Below, in pieces: positions 36,749 through 45,285 of a DNA stretch of 64,000 nt. Both the position numbers and the translations under genes were made by a program. Below the pieces are notes generated by a model. It worked only from the letters and a program-made list of their open reading frames with translations, had not been told where the DNA came from and searched no databases. The stretch is from Stutzerimonas stutzeri (GTDB lineage Bacteria; Pseudomonadota; Gammaproteobacteria; Pseudomonadales; Pseudomonadaceae): NCBI GenBank assembly GCA_002345575.1, contig DDVX01000019.1:332615-396614 (forward strand), in the 5' to 3' direction. Positions within the stretch are counted from its first letter, which is position 1; every line of letters starts with the position of its first letter.

Positions 36749-37966
36749 TCAGCCTTTCCAGCGCTTGAGCACCAGAGTGGCGTTGGTGCCACCGAAACCG
36801 AAGCTGTTGCTCATCACGGTGTCGATCTGTGCATTTTCGCGGGTCTCGCGAACGATCGGCATGTCGGAGACTTCCGGATCGACTTCGTCGATGTTCGCTG
36901 AGCCGGCGATGAAGTTGCCCTGCATCATAAGCATGCAGTAGATCGCCTCGTGAACACCGGCGGCGCCCAGCGAGTGACCGGACAGGCTCTTGGTCGAGCT
37001 GATGGCCGGGACGTTGTCGCCGAACATGTTGCGCACGGCCTTGATTTCCGCGACATCGCCCACCGGAGTGGAAGTGCCGTGGGTGTTGAGGTAGTCAATC
37101 GGGCCGTCGACGGTGGCCATCGCCTGCTGCATGCAGCGCAGCGCGCCTTCGCCGCTGGGAGCAACCATGTCATAGCCATCGGACGTGGCGCCGTAGCCGA
37201 CGATTTCCGCGTAGATCTTGGCGCCGCGCTTGAGGGCGTGTTCCAGCTCCTCGACCACCACCATGCCGCCACCGCCAGCGATGACGAAGCCGTCACGTTT
37301 GGCGTCATAGGCGCGCGAAGCTTTTTCCGGCGTCTCGTTGTACTGGCTGGAGAGGGCGCCCATGGCGTCGAACAGGCAGCTCTGGCTGTAATGTTCTTCT
37401 TCGCCGCCACCGGCGAAGACCACGTCCTGCTTGCCCATCTGGATCTGCTCCATCGCGTGGCCGATGCAATGCGCACTGGTAGCGCAGGCCGATGCGATGG
37501 AGTAGTTGATGCCCTTGATGCGGAACGGCGTGGCCAGGCAGGCCGACACGGTACTGCTCATGGTACGCGGCACGCGGTATGGGCCGATGCGCTTGACGCC
37601 TTTGTCGCGCAGGATGTCGATGGCTTCCATCTGATTGATGGTGGAGGCGCCACCGGAGCCGGCGATCAGGCCGATACGCGGGTTGGAGATATCGTCTGCG
37701 CTAAGGCCCGAGTCTTCCAGAGCCTGTTGCATGGCCAGATAGGCGTAGGCCGCCGCATCACCCATGAAACGCAGGATCTTGCGGTCGATCAGTTCTTCCA
37801 GGTTCAGGTTAACTGAACCGGAAACCTGACTGCGCAAACCCATGTCCGCGTAGGCCTGGTTGAAGCGAATGCCAGGGCGGCTGGCACGCAGGTTGGCGGA
37901 GACGGTGTCTTTGTCATTGCCGAGGCAGGAAACGATACCCAGGCCGGTGATCACGACGCGACGCAT
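36749..37966 (-). CDS. fabB: Beta-ketoacyl-ACP synthase I
   Basis: 405 aa condensing enzyme of fatty acid synthesis, needed to elongate unsaturated chains. The catalytic Cys is in YSIASACATSAHCIGHA (about residue 163). The two His are in NTHGTSTPVGD and SLSGHSLGAAGVHEAIYC, and Lys in STKSLSG. Translation starts 12 bases after fabA ends, so the two form one operon. Confidence 0.98.
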   Translation of the reverse strand: MRRVVITGLGIVSCLGNDKDTVSANLRASRPGIRFNQAYADMGLRSQVSGSVNLNLEELIDRKILRFMGDAAAYAYLAMQQALEDSGLSADDISNPRIGLIAGSGGASTINQMEAIDILRDKGVKRIGPYRVPRTMSSTVSACLATPFRIKGINYSIASACATSAHCIGHAMEQIQMGKQDVVFAGGGEEEHYSQSCLFDAMGALSSQYNETPEKASRAYDAKRDGFVIAGGGGMVVVEELEHALKRGAKIYAEIVGYGATSDGYDMVAPSGEGALRCMQQAMATVDGPIDYLNTHGTSTPVGDVAEIKAVRNMFGDNVPAISSTKSLSGHSLGAAGVHEAIYCMLMMQGNFIAGSANIDEVDPEVSDMPIVRETRENAQIDTVMSNSFGFGGTNATLVLKRWKG

Positions 37967-37977
37967 GCGGAAGTCCT

Positions 37978-38493
37978 TCAGAAGCTATCGGTAGAGGTAA
38001 ACAGGCCGACACGCAAACCTTCGGCACTGTAGATCTCGCGGCCATCGACGCTGACTGTGCCGTCGGCGATGCCGAGGATCAGTGAGCGGCTGATGGTGCG
38101 CTTGATATGAATGTTATAGGTGACTTTCTTGGCGGTCGGCAGGACCTGGCCGAAGAACTTCACTTCGCCAGAACCCAGGGCACGTCCGCGACCAGGGTTG
38201 CCCTGCCAGCCGAGGTAGAAACCAACGAGCTGCCACATGGCATCCAGACCCAGGCAGCCGGGCATAACCGGATCGCCTTCGAAATGGCAGCCAAAGAACC
38301 AGAGGTCCGGATTGATATCCAGCTCGGCGACCAATTCGCCCTTGCCGTACTTGCCACCCACCTCGCTGATATGAACGATGCGATCGACCATCAGCATGTT
38401 CGGTGCGGGCAGTTGCGCATTACCGGGGCCGAACAGCTCGCCGCGGCTGCAACGGAGCAGATCTTCCCGAGTAAAGGCTTGTTGTTTGGTCAT
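37978..38493 (-). CDS. fabA: 3-hydroxydecanoyl-ACP dehydratase/isomerase
   Basis: 171 aa hotdog enzyme that dehydrates 3-hydroxydecanoyl-ACP and isomerises trans-2 to cis-3, the branch point to unsaturated fatty acids. The active site is FGCHFEGDPVMPGCLGLDAMWQLVGFYLGW with His about 70 and Asp about 84. First gene of fabAB. A palindrome about 190 bases upstream (38679-38693) may be an operator. Confidence 0.98.
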   Translation of the reverse strand: MTKQQAFTREDLLRCSRGELFGPGNAQLPAPNMLMVDRIVHISEVGGKYGKGELVAELDINPDLWFFGCHFEGDPVMPGCLGLDAMWQLVGFYLGWQGNPGRGRALGSGEVKFFGQVLPTAKKVTYNIHIKRTISRSLILGIADGTVSVDGREIYSAEGLRVGLFTSTDSF

Positions 38494-38678
38494 GCGTATT
38501 CCTCAATGGTCCCTTTTATGGAGGGCTTGCTGCTTTTCATTCGACTCGAAAAACTAGAGTCTGATCATAAAAGACTAGTCATAGACTGCCACCCTGCGCC
38601 GAAAGTCACAGCACGGGTTACCTCCAAAAAACTACTGTGCTTGGCCACGGCATATTGAAAACCACCTAAAAATGCTCA

Positions 38679-38693
38679 TTTACAACGTGTAAA
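38679..38693. promoter_or_regulatory. Palindrome upstream of fabA, possible DesT/FabR-type operator
   Basis: TTTAC-AACGT-GTAAA is a perfect 5+5 inverted repeat with flanking GCT/AGC half-sites. TetR-type regulators of unsaturated fatty acid synthesis (FabR, DesT) bind palindromes of this general form before fabA or fabB. The exact consensus could not be checked, so the match is suggestive only. Confidence 0.35.
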
Positions 38694-38991
38694 CAGCGTT
38701 CTTTGCTGGATTTCGCCTTGCCTGATCTTTGCTCACTGCGTTTCGGAGGTTACTTAACAAGTAGCTATGTCGTTCGCTCCATCCGCGCTTAAGCGGTTCT
38801 GGACGGAAACGGGGCGCTACTTTACCACTCCTGCGTTGTGACAACGACCTTGTGACACTCGGTTCCCTCATAGACCATGGGGGAATGGCAGGCGCACGGC
38901 GGAGCAAGCGGGCTATTTGGGTCGTTCGGATCTGTAACCTGATGATTCAGTGCTCGCCAGTCTTTGTTCTGGCTGTGCGGCAGCGGCTACG

Positions 38992-38997
38992 TATAAT
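38992..38997 (+). promoter_or_regulatory. -10 box of gpsA promoter
   Basis: Perfect TATAAT 40 bases before the gpsA ATG. The best -35 at the right distance (TGGCTG, 16-base spacer) is weak. Confidence 0.5.
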
Positions 38998-39036
38998 GCC
39001 GGGCATCGCCAGTCGATGGCTCGAAACGGATACCTC

Positions 39037-40059
39037 ATGACTGAACAGCAACCCATCGCGGTGCTTGGCGGCGGCAGCTTCGGGACCGCCATAGCGAATC
39101 TGCTGGCCGAGAACGGCCACAGCGTGCGCCTGTGGATGCGTGATCCTGAACAGGCCGAGATCATGCGCACTCAGCGTCAGAATCCACGCTACCTCAAGGG
39201 TGTGTTGCTGCAGGAGCAGATCGATCCGGTCACCGACCTTGATCGGACGCTCACCGACTGTGAGCTGATCTTCGTGGCACTACCATCGGTCGCCCTGCGT
39301 CAGGCGCTGTCGCCGTTCGCTGAGCGGTTGGTGGGCAAGATGCTGGTCAGCACCACCAAGGGGATCGAGGCAGAGGGCTTTATGCTGATGAGCCAGATTC
39401 TGGAGGAGATTGCTCCGCAAGCCCGTATTGGTGTGATCTCCGGTCCCAACCTGGCGCGCGAAGTTGCCGAGCATGCCCTGACCGCCACTGTAGTCGCCAG
39501 CCATGACGAGGCGCTGTGCCGGCGGGTGCAGGCCGTGCTGCATGGACGCACCTTTCGCGTCTATGCGAGCGCGGATCGCTTCGGCGTGGAGCTGGGCGGC
39601 GCCCTGAAAAATGTCTATGCGATCATGGCCGGCATGGCCGCTTCTCTGGGCATGGGCGAAAATACCCGTAGCATGCTGATTACCCGCGCACTGGCGGAAA
39701 TGACTCGTTTCGCCGTCAAGTTGGGTGCCAATCCGATGACCTTTCTAGGTCTTGCGGGGGTTGGTGATCTGATCGTCACCTGTACGTCGGAGAAAAGTCG
39801 CAATTTCCAAGTGGGCCAGGCGCTCGGCCAAGGGTTGAGTCTCGATGAGGCTGTCTCGCGTCTGGGCGAGGTTGCCGAGGGGGTCAACACTATCCGAGTG
39901 CTGAAAGCCAGGGCTGAGGAATTACAGGTTTACATGCCACTGGTCGCGGGATTGCATGCCATCCTGTTCGAGGGGCATACGCTGGAACAGGTGATCGGAC
40001 TGCTGATGCGCGGCGAGCCCAAAACCGACGTGGATTTCATTTCGATTGATGGCTTTTGA
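39037..40059 (+). CDS. gpsA: Glycerol-3-phosphate dehydrogenase [NAD(P)+]
   Basis: 340 aa cytosolic enzyme that reduces dihydroxyacetone phosphate to glycerol-3-phosphate for phospholipid synthesis. The NAD site is AVLGGGSFGTAIANLLAENG. SGPNLAREVA and the catalytic Lys in GGALKNVYAIMAG follow. The ATG 39037 gives the standard N-terminus; the frame open to 38950 covers the promoter. It pairs sensibly with fabAB next door in lipid synthesis and is followed by the DUF4389-sixA genes. Confidence 0.97.
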   Translation: MTEQQPIAVLGGGSFGTAIANLLAENGHSVRLWMRDPEQAEIMRTQRQNPRYLKGVLLQEQIDPVTDLDRTLTDCELIFVALPSVALRQALSPFAERLVGKMLVSTTKGIEAEGFMLMSQILEEIAPQARIGVISGPNLAREVAEHALTATVVASHDEALCRRVQAVLHGRTFRVYASADRFGVELGGALKNVYAIMAGMAASLGMGENTRSMLITRALAEMTRFAVKLGANPMTFLGLAGVGDLIVTCTSEKSRNFQVGQALGQGLSLDEAVSRLGEVAEGVNTIRVLKARAEELQVYMPLVAGLHAILFEGHTLEQVIGLLMRGEPKTDVDFISIDGF

Positions 40060-40080
40060 GTCAAGACAGCGGAGATACAG

Positions 40081-40419
40081 ATGAACTCATCGCACACTAA
40101 TGCCGAGCGCCAATCGCTGATCATGCGCGCGATCTGGATGTTGATTTTCTTTTTCGTCTGGCAGCTCGCCGAAGTGGTGTTGCTGGTAGTCGTGGTTGCT
40201 CAGCTGGTCATGCGTGTACTAAATGGCAGGGCCAATGAGAGCCTGCGCGGCTTTGGCGACAGTCTCAGTCAGTACGTTGCGCAGATTGGTCGGTTCGCTA
40301 CCTTCAATACTGATCGCAAACCCTGGCCGATGTCCGACTGGCCAGTACCGCGTCCCGCTGATATCGAAACGCCATCGCCGGCCGCGACCGAGTCACCGCG
40401 ACAGGAGCCCCAACCATGA
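40081..40419 (+). CDS. DUF4389 family small membrane protein
   Basis: 112 aa. Two hydrophobic stretches (about 15-45) form a hairpin (IMRAIWMLIFFFVWQLAEVVLLVVVVAQLVMRVL) followed by NESLRGFGDSLSQYVAQIGRFATFNTDRKPWPMSDWP, the DUF4389 pattern. A Pro-rich polar tail ends it. Function unknown. It overlaps sixA by 4 bases and lies 21 bases after gpsA. Confidence 0.88.
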   Translation: MNSSHTNAERQSLIMRAIWMLIFFFVWQLAEVVLLVVVVAQLVMRVLNGRANESLRGFGDSLSQYVAQIGRFATFNTDRKPWPMSDWPVPRPADIETPSPAATESPRQEPQP

Positions 40420-40877
40420 AGTTGTGGTTGTTGCGTCACGGCGAGGCCGAGCCTAAGGCGCGTACCGATGCCGAGCGCAATCTGAACGATGCCGGCAAGC
40501 TTGAGGTGCGCGAGAGCGCGGCCCAGCTGCGCGGCCGTCACTTGCAAGCCATTCTCGTCAGCCCTTACAACCGTGCCCAGCAGACTGCCGAGATCGTTCG
40601 CCAGGTGCTTGGCTTTAGCGGCGCAGTGGAGACGGTTCCGTGGCTCACGCCCGAATCCGATCCGGGCGATGCACTGCTTTATCTTGGCCGCCGCAGCGAA
40701 GAAGAAATCCTTCTGGTGACGCACCAGCCGCTGGTCGGCGCGTTGGGTGATCTGCTGATCAATGGCCGCCGCGATACGCCGCTACCCATGGCCACGGCGA
40801 GCCTGGCTGAGCTGGAAGGCGAGGATCTGGTGGCTGGGCTGATGCAGCTTGTCGGGCTGCGTCATCCGAACAGGTAG
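40416..40877 (+). CDS. sixA: Phosphohistidine phosphatase SixA
   Basis: 153 aa phosphoglycerate-mutase-like phosphatase. The RHGEAEP motif with the catalytic His is at residues 7-13. SPYNRAQQTAEIV provides the second Arg, and LLVTHQPLVGALGDLL the second His. SixA removes phosphate from the HPt domain of hybrid kinases and from phosphotransfer proteins. Start overlaps the DUF4389 stop. Confidence 0.93.
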   Translation: MKLWLLRHGEAEPKARTDAERNLNDAGKLEVRESAAQLRGRHLQAILVSPYNRAQQTAEIVRQVLGFSGAVETVPWLTPESDPGDALLYLGRRSEEEILLVTHQPLVGALGDLLINGRRDTPLPMATASLAELEGEDLVAGLMQLVGLRHPNR

Positions 40878-40895
40878 CGATAAGAGGAAGTTCTT

Positions 40896-41339
40896 TTGAG
40901 TATCTGGCAGCGCCAACCTAATCTCGAGCAGCTCAACGTCAGCGGCAAGAACTCCATTGTCGAGCTGCTCGATATCCGTTTCGAAGCATTTGACGGGCAA
41001 TCCATTACTGCCAGTATGCCCGTGGATTCACGCACGCATCAGCCCTACGGCTTGCTGCATGGCGGTGCCTCGGTGGTGCTGGCCGAGACGCTTGGCTCTA
41101 TGGCCAGTCACTACTGCATCGATCCCGAGCGCTTCTATTGCGTGGGGCTAGAGGTCAACGCCAACCATTTGCGCGGCCTGCGCAACGGTCGTGTTACGGC
41201 AGTTTGCCGCCCGGTACACCTGGGGCGCTCGACCCATGTCTGGGATATTCGCCTGAGCGGCGAGGACGGCAAAACCAGTTGTATCTCAAGGCTGACTGTC
41301 GCGGTTGTGCCGCTTGGTGCCGAACGGCCAGGCCAATAG
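40896..41339 (+). CDS. Hotdog thioesterase, YdiI/MenI-like
   Basis: 147 aa. YGLLHGGASVVLAETLGSMASHYCI (about residues 50-74) is the active-site helix of the 4-HBA-CoA/DHNA-CoA thioesterase group, with Glu in LAETLGS as the likely catalytic residue. VGLEVNANHLRGLRNGRVTAVCRPVHLGRSTHVWDI follows. It starts with TTG 40896 after AAGAGGAAG. It probably hydrolyses aromatic or medium-chain acyl-CoA; the substrate is not certain. Confidence 0.88.
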   Translation: MSIWQRQPNLEQLNVSGKNSIVELLDIRFEAFDGQSITASMPVDSRTHQPYGLLHGGASVVLAETLGSMASHYCIDPERFYCVGLEVNANHLRGLRNGRVTAVCRPVHLGRSTHVWDIRLSGEDGKTSCISRLTVAVVPLGAERPGQ

Positions 41340-41460
41340 CCAACCGGCGTCGCTGGCGCCTTGTTTGGCGCGACTGCCTTTCATTCTGCCGCATGGGCCG
41401 ATTGCCGCATGGGGAAGGGCTGCCAGACAATGGCTGTCTTTCCACAAGCATCCGACACCC

Positions 41461-42270
41461 ATGACGCAGCGCATTTTCTTCGCCCACGCCAACGGCTTTC
41501 CGTCCGGTACCTATCGCAAGCTGTTTGACTTGCTGGCGCCTGATTACACGGTCACCCATCTCGACTTGCATGGCCACGATCCACGCTTTCCGGTGGACGA
41601 CAACTGGCAGAACCTGGTCCGGGAGCTGCTTGAGCAACTTGTGGCCCTCAAAGAACCGGTCTGGGGTGTGGGGCATTCACTGGGCGGTATGCTGCATTAT
41701 CACGCCGCGCTGCAGCGCCCCGAGCTCTACCGGGGCGTGGTCATGCTCGATTCGCCGATGCCGACTTGGTTTGATCAGACGGTCATCTGGGTCGCCAAGC
41801 GTTGCGGTTTCATTGATCGCCTGACCCCAGCCGGACGCACCCTCGGTCGCCGCGAAGAGTTCCTTAGTGCACAGGAGGCACGAGCATATTTTGCCAGCCG
41901 GGCACTGTTCCGTACCTTCGATCCTGATTGCCTTGATGCTTACGTCGAGCACGGTCTGGAACCGACGACGAAGGGACTGCGTCTGCGCTTCGATCCAGAC
42001 ACCGAAATCAGCATCTATCGCAGCGTGCCGCATATCACACCGGGCTGGCCGCATGCCCTGAAAATCCCGTTGGCGGTGGTGAGAGGGCAGCAAAGTCGGG
42101 TCGTGATGCCGCATCACCTGTATCTGCTGCGTTTGGTCGCGCACGGCGAGGGGCATACATTGCCAGGCGGACACATGTTCCCGCTGGAATATCCCCAGGA
42201 TACGACACGTCTGCTCAGGCAACTGTTCCTGCGCTGGACCGAGTTGAGCCACCAAAGAGGTGTCGCATGA
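41461..42270 (+). CDS. Alpha/beta hydrolase
   Basis: 269 aa. Oxyanion-side HANGFPSGTY near the start and nucleophile elbow GVGHSLGGMLHYHAAL (Ser about 77) show an alpha/beta hydrolase. The C-terminal GGHMFPLEYP carries the likely catalytic His. The start is taken at ATG 41461 because the fold begins there, although the frame is open to 41305. Its stop overlaps the next hydrolase gene by 4 bases. Confidence 0.85.
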   Translation: MTQRIFFAHANGFPSGTYRKLFDLLAPDYTVTHLDLHGHDPRFPVDDNWQNLVRELLEQLVALKEPVWGVGHSLGGMLHYHAALQRPELYRGVVMLDSPMPTWFDQTVIWVAKRCGFIDRLTPAGRTLGRREEFLSAQEARAYFASRALFRTFDPDCLDAYVEHGLEPTTKGLRLRFDPDTEISIYRSVPHITPGWPHALKIPLAVVRGQQSRVVMPHHLYLLRLVAHGEGHTLPGGHMFPLEYPQDTTRLLRQLFLRWTELSHQRGVA

Positions 42271-43133
42271 GCGTCGTATTTGAAGAGGTCCGTCTGAGCC
42301 TGCCGCACATTGAGGTTGCGGCTCATCTCTACGGGCCCGAGAACGGGCAGCCAGTCATCGCTCTGCATGGCTGGCTCGACAACGCGGCGACCTTTAGCCG
42401 GCTTGCGCCGCTGCTCGATGGCCTACGCATCGTCGCGCTGGATCTACCCGGCCACGGTCATTCCGAACATCGGCCCCGTGGGGCTGCCTATAACCTCTGG
42501 GATTACGCCCATGATGTGCTGCATACGGCGGAGCAGTTCGGCTGGCAGCGCTTTTCGTTGCTTGGGCACTCCATGGGCGCCATCGTTGCGGTTTTGCTCG
42601 CTGGCGCCATGCCCGAGCGAGTCGAGCGCCTGGCGCTTATCGATGGCGTGATTCCCTTTACCGGTGAGGCCGCTGGCGCACCGCAAAAGCTTGGTGAGTC
42701 GTTACGAGCACTGCTCAAAGTGAAGAACAAGCGCAAGCCAGTCTATGCCACGTTTGAGCAGGCAGTTGCGGCACGCATGAAGGGCGTCGGCGCGGTCAGC
42801 TGGGAAGCGGCCGAACTGCTCGCCCAGCGAGGATTGATGCCGGTGCCCGGCGGTTACACCTGGCGTACTGATGCCCGTTTGATGCTGCCGTCGCCGCTGC
42901 GCCTGAGCCGTGCCCATGCGCAGGCCTTTATTCAGGCGGTGGCCTGTCCGACAAGCCTGGTGCTTGCCGAGCAGGGACTGCGAGTCGATGCCGAGTTGCG
43001 TGAGCGGGTGCGTTCCCTGCCATTCGAGCTGCACCACCTGCCCGGCGGGCACCATCTGCATCTGGATGATCAGGCTGGTGCGGCGGCGATTGCGGCCGTT
43101 TTCAATCCTTTCTTCGCGGCTGTGGCCAGGTAA
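42267..43133 (+). CDS. Alpha/beta hydrolase, second of pair
   Basis: 288 aa. HGWLDNAATFSRLAPLL precedes the nucleophile elbow SLLGHSMGAIVAVLLAG (Ser about 101), and GGHHLHLDDQ gives the catalytic His. The acid follows the sixth strand. The pair of overlapping alpha/beta hydrolases downstream of a thioesterase suggests ester or acyl turnover, but no substrate can be read. Confidence 0.87.
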   Translation: MSVVFEEVRLSLPHIEVAAHLYGPENGQPVIALHGWLDNAATFSRLAPLLDGLRIVALDLPGHGHSEHRPRGAAYNLWDYAHDVLHTAEQFGWQRFSLLGHSMGAIVAVLLAGAMPERVERLALIDGVIPFTGEAAGAPQKLGESLRALLKVKNKRKPVYATFEQAVAARMKGVGAVSWEAAELLAQRGLMPVPGGYTWRTDARLMLPSPLRLSRAHAQAFIQAVACPTSLVLAEQGLRVDAELRERVRSLPFELHHLPGGHHLHLDDQAGAAAIAAVFNPFFAAVAR

Positions 43134-43231
43134 CGAAAGGCCTGCGCAAGAATCTGTCGCAAAGCCTCGCTTGACACGCTTTTGCCAACTGGTGAGGCTG
43201 GCGCATTCGTCTCAGCAGGAAACACAATGCA

Positions 43232-44080
43232 ATGACCGATCTTCACAGGGCCACCGCAGTCAGGGATTACCGACTTTCCAGAGCCATAGGGATACTGGGC
43301 CTGACCCTGTTTGCTGGTATGGCAAGTGCTGCGGACCTCTCCGGCCACAATGGTATCGAGACATTGGCGAGCTATCCTCAGGCGAAAACCGTTTTCTCCA
43401 AGGAACAGCCGAGAGTGGAGCGGACCTACCCACTGGATGCGATACGCCGTATCAGCGGGCGCCTGCGAATGAGCGATCAAATCACCGCGGCCGGTCAGTT
43501 GGCGTCCATCACCTATCAGTTGCCCGAGACGCATACCGGCATCGAGGCATTCGAGACAACCCGCACTCAGCTGATCGAGGACGGAGCCGAACTGCTGTAC
43601 TGGTGCGAAGGTCGTGAATGTGGCTCAAGCAGCCTCTGGGCCAACGATATTTTTCAGCGCGCCACGCTCTACGGTCCCGAGGCGCGGCAGGCCTATCTGC
43701 TGGCTCGACTGCGGGACGAGTCCGGCGGTCTCGTCGCACTCTATGGCATCACGCGCGGCAATGGCCGGCCCTATTTGCACGTGGAACAGTTCATCCCGGA
43801 GCAACCGCTCGGCGACATTTTGCCAAATCCGGCGACGCTGCTGCGCCAGCTGAAAAGCGCCGGTACCCTCTGGCTACCGCGTTTGCCGGCCGAGCCTGGC
43901 CAAGAGTGGGCGGCGCTGCTGGCCAATGTCCTGCGGCTCGACAGCACGATACGGGTAGCGCTGGAAGGTCAGGGCGCCGCCGCTTGGCATGAGGCCCTGC
44001 TCGCCGAGCGCATTGCTGCTCGTCGTCTTGATGGCGAGGCCACTGCTGAAGAAGGCCTGCGTATCAGGCTATTGCGTTGA
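43232..44080 (+). CDS. DUF4892 domain-containing secreted protein
   Basis: 282 aa. Signal peptide at about 20-36 (GILGLTLFAGMASAAD) suggests a periplasmic location; a start further in is possible. The middle carries GIETLASYPQAKTVFSKEQPRVERTYPLDAIRRI, and ELLYWCEGRECGSSSLWAN, with two Cys likely to form a disulfide, as is usual for the DUF4892 family. The C-terminal part (LADEG..RIRLLR-like) resembles an OmpA-related half-domain only weakly. Function unknown. Confidence 0.8.
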   Translation: MTDLHRATAVRDYRLSRAIGILGLTLFAGMASAADLSGHNGIETLASYPQAKTVFSKEQPRVERTYPLDAIRRISGRLRMSDQITAAGQLASITYQLPETHTGIEAFETTRTQLIEDGAELLYWCEGRECGSSSLWANDIFQRATLYGPEARQAYLLARLRDESGGLVALYGITRGNGRPYLHVEQFIPEQPLGDILPNPATLLRQLKSAGTLWLPRLPAEPGQEWAALLANVLRLDSTIRVALEGQGAAAWHEALLAERIAARRLDGEATAEEGLRIRLLR

Positions 44081-44153
44081 GGTGCGTTTCAGACTGCAAT
44101 AGCCGCCTGATTGCAGGTGCTGCCGTCACGCCACGTTTACACGGATAGATAAT

Positions 44154-45233
44154 GTGATGCTCAACAACGATCGTCTGCTGGTGCAGATCCTGCTTCTGGT
44201 GCTGCTCGGTGCGTGCCTGTGGGTGCTGGCGCCGTTTGCCTCTGCACTGTTCTGGGCGGCGGTACTGGCGTTCGCCAGTTGGCCCGTCATGCGTCTGCTG
44301 ACACGCTGGCTCAACGGCAATTCAACTCTGGCCGCGACCTTGCTTACGTTCGGCTGGATGGTGCTGGTGGCCGTGCCCTTGGTCTGGCTGGGGCTGAACA
44401 TTGCCGACCAGATTCGCGAGGTCAACATTCTGGTCCACAACCTCCAGGTCGAAGGGCTGCCGGATCCGCCAGGCTGGCTCGAAGAGTTTCCGCTGATCGG
44501 CGAGAACCTGCTCGACCTGTGGTACACCGTGGATGAGCAAGGCACGGCTTTCTTCGCCACCATCCGCCCCTATATCGGGCAGGTTGGTAACTGGCTGCTG
44601 ATGCGCAGCGCGCGCATAGGTGGCGGAATGCTGGAGCTGGCCCTGAGTCTGGTGCTGGTGTTCTTCTTCTATCGCGATGGTCCCAAGCTCGCTGCGTTTG
44701 TCCACAGCTTGCTGCATCGGTTGATCGGAGTGCGTGCCGATCACTATCTGGAGCTGGTGGCTGGCACGGTGCAGCGCGTGGTCAACGGTGTGATCGGTAC
44801 GGCAGCGGCTCAGGCGATTTTGGCCTACGTCGGCTTCAGCATTGCTGGCGTGCCGGGTGCATTGCTGCTGGGGCTGATGACCTTCGCCTTCAGCTTCCTG
44901 ATGGTGCCGCCGCTGATCTGGGGCCCGGCAACCGCCTGGCTGATCTGGCAGGGCCAGTACGGTATGGCAGTATTCCTCGGTGTCTGGGGCATGTTCATCA
45001 TCAGCGGCGTGGACAACGTACTCAAACCCTACCTCATCAGCCGAGGCGGTAATCTGCCGCTGGTGGTTGTGCTGCTGGGCGTGTTCGGGGGTGTGCTGGC
45101 GTTCGGTTTCATGGGGCTTTTCCTCGGTCCAACCTTACTGGCAGTGGCTTACAGCCTGTTGGGAGATTGGGTGCGCAAGGAGGTCCCAGAAATGAGCGCG
45201 CCCTTAAGCGCGCCGGGAAAGCACACCGATTGA
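44154..45233 (+). CDS. AI-2E family transporter (PerM-like permease)
   Basis: 359 aa with about eight membrane segments: two at the N-terminus, a charged periplasmic region (about 80-145), then helices to residue 345. The conserved stretch PGALLLGLMTFAFSFLMVPPLIWGPATAWLIWQGQ and GVDNVLKPYLISRGGNLPLVVVLLGVFGGVLAFGFMGLFLGP are family hallmarks. Members export diverse solutes, among them AI-2 in E. coli; the cargo here is not predictable. Confidence 0.92.
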   Translation: MMLNNDRLLVQILLLVLLGACLWVLAPFASALFWAAVLAFASWPVMRLLTRWLNGNSTLAATLLTFGWMVLVAVPLVWLGLNIADQIREVNILVHNLQVEGLPDPPGWLEEFPLIGENLLDLWYTVDEQGTAFFATIRPYIGQVGNWLLMRSARIGGGMLELALSLVLVFFFYRDGPKLAAFVHSLLHRLIGVRADHYLELVAGTVQRVVNGVIGTAAAQAILAYVGFSIAGVPGALLLGLMTFAFSFLMVPPLIWGPATAWLIWQGQYGMAVFLGVWGMFIISGVDNVLKPYLISRGGNLPLVVVLLGVFGGVLAFGFMGLFLGPTLLAVAYSLLGDWVRKEVPEMSAPLSAPGKHTD

Positions 45234-45285
45234 TTGTTCCGCGAGCAACAAAGGCAATAGCTGGCAGGTGCTTTTCAGCGGCCTG

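Larger units (their letters stand above)
38494..39036. other. Divergent regulatory region between fabA and gpsA
   Basis: 543 bases without a supported gene. It holds a 15-base palindrome (38679-38693), the self-complementary GACTAGTC near 38573, and the -10 box of gpsA. The remainder shows nothing I can interpret. Confidence 0.6.
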
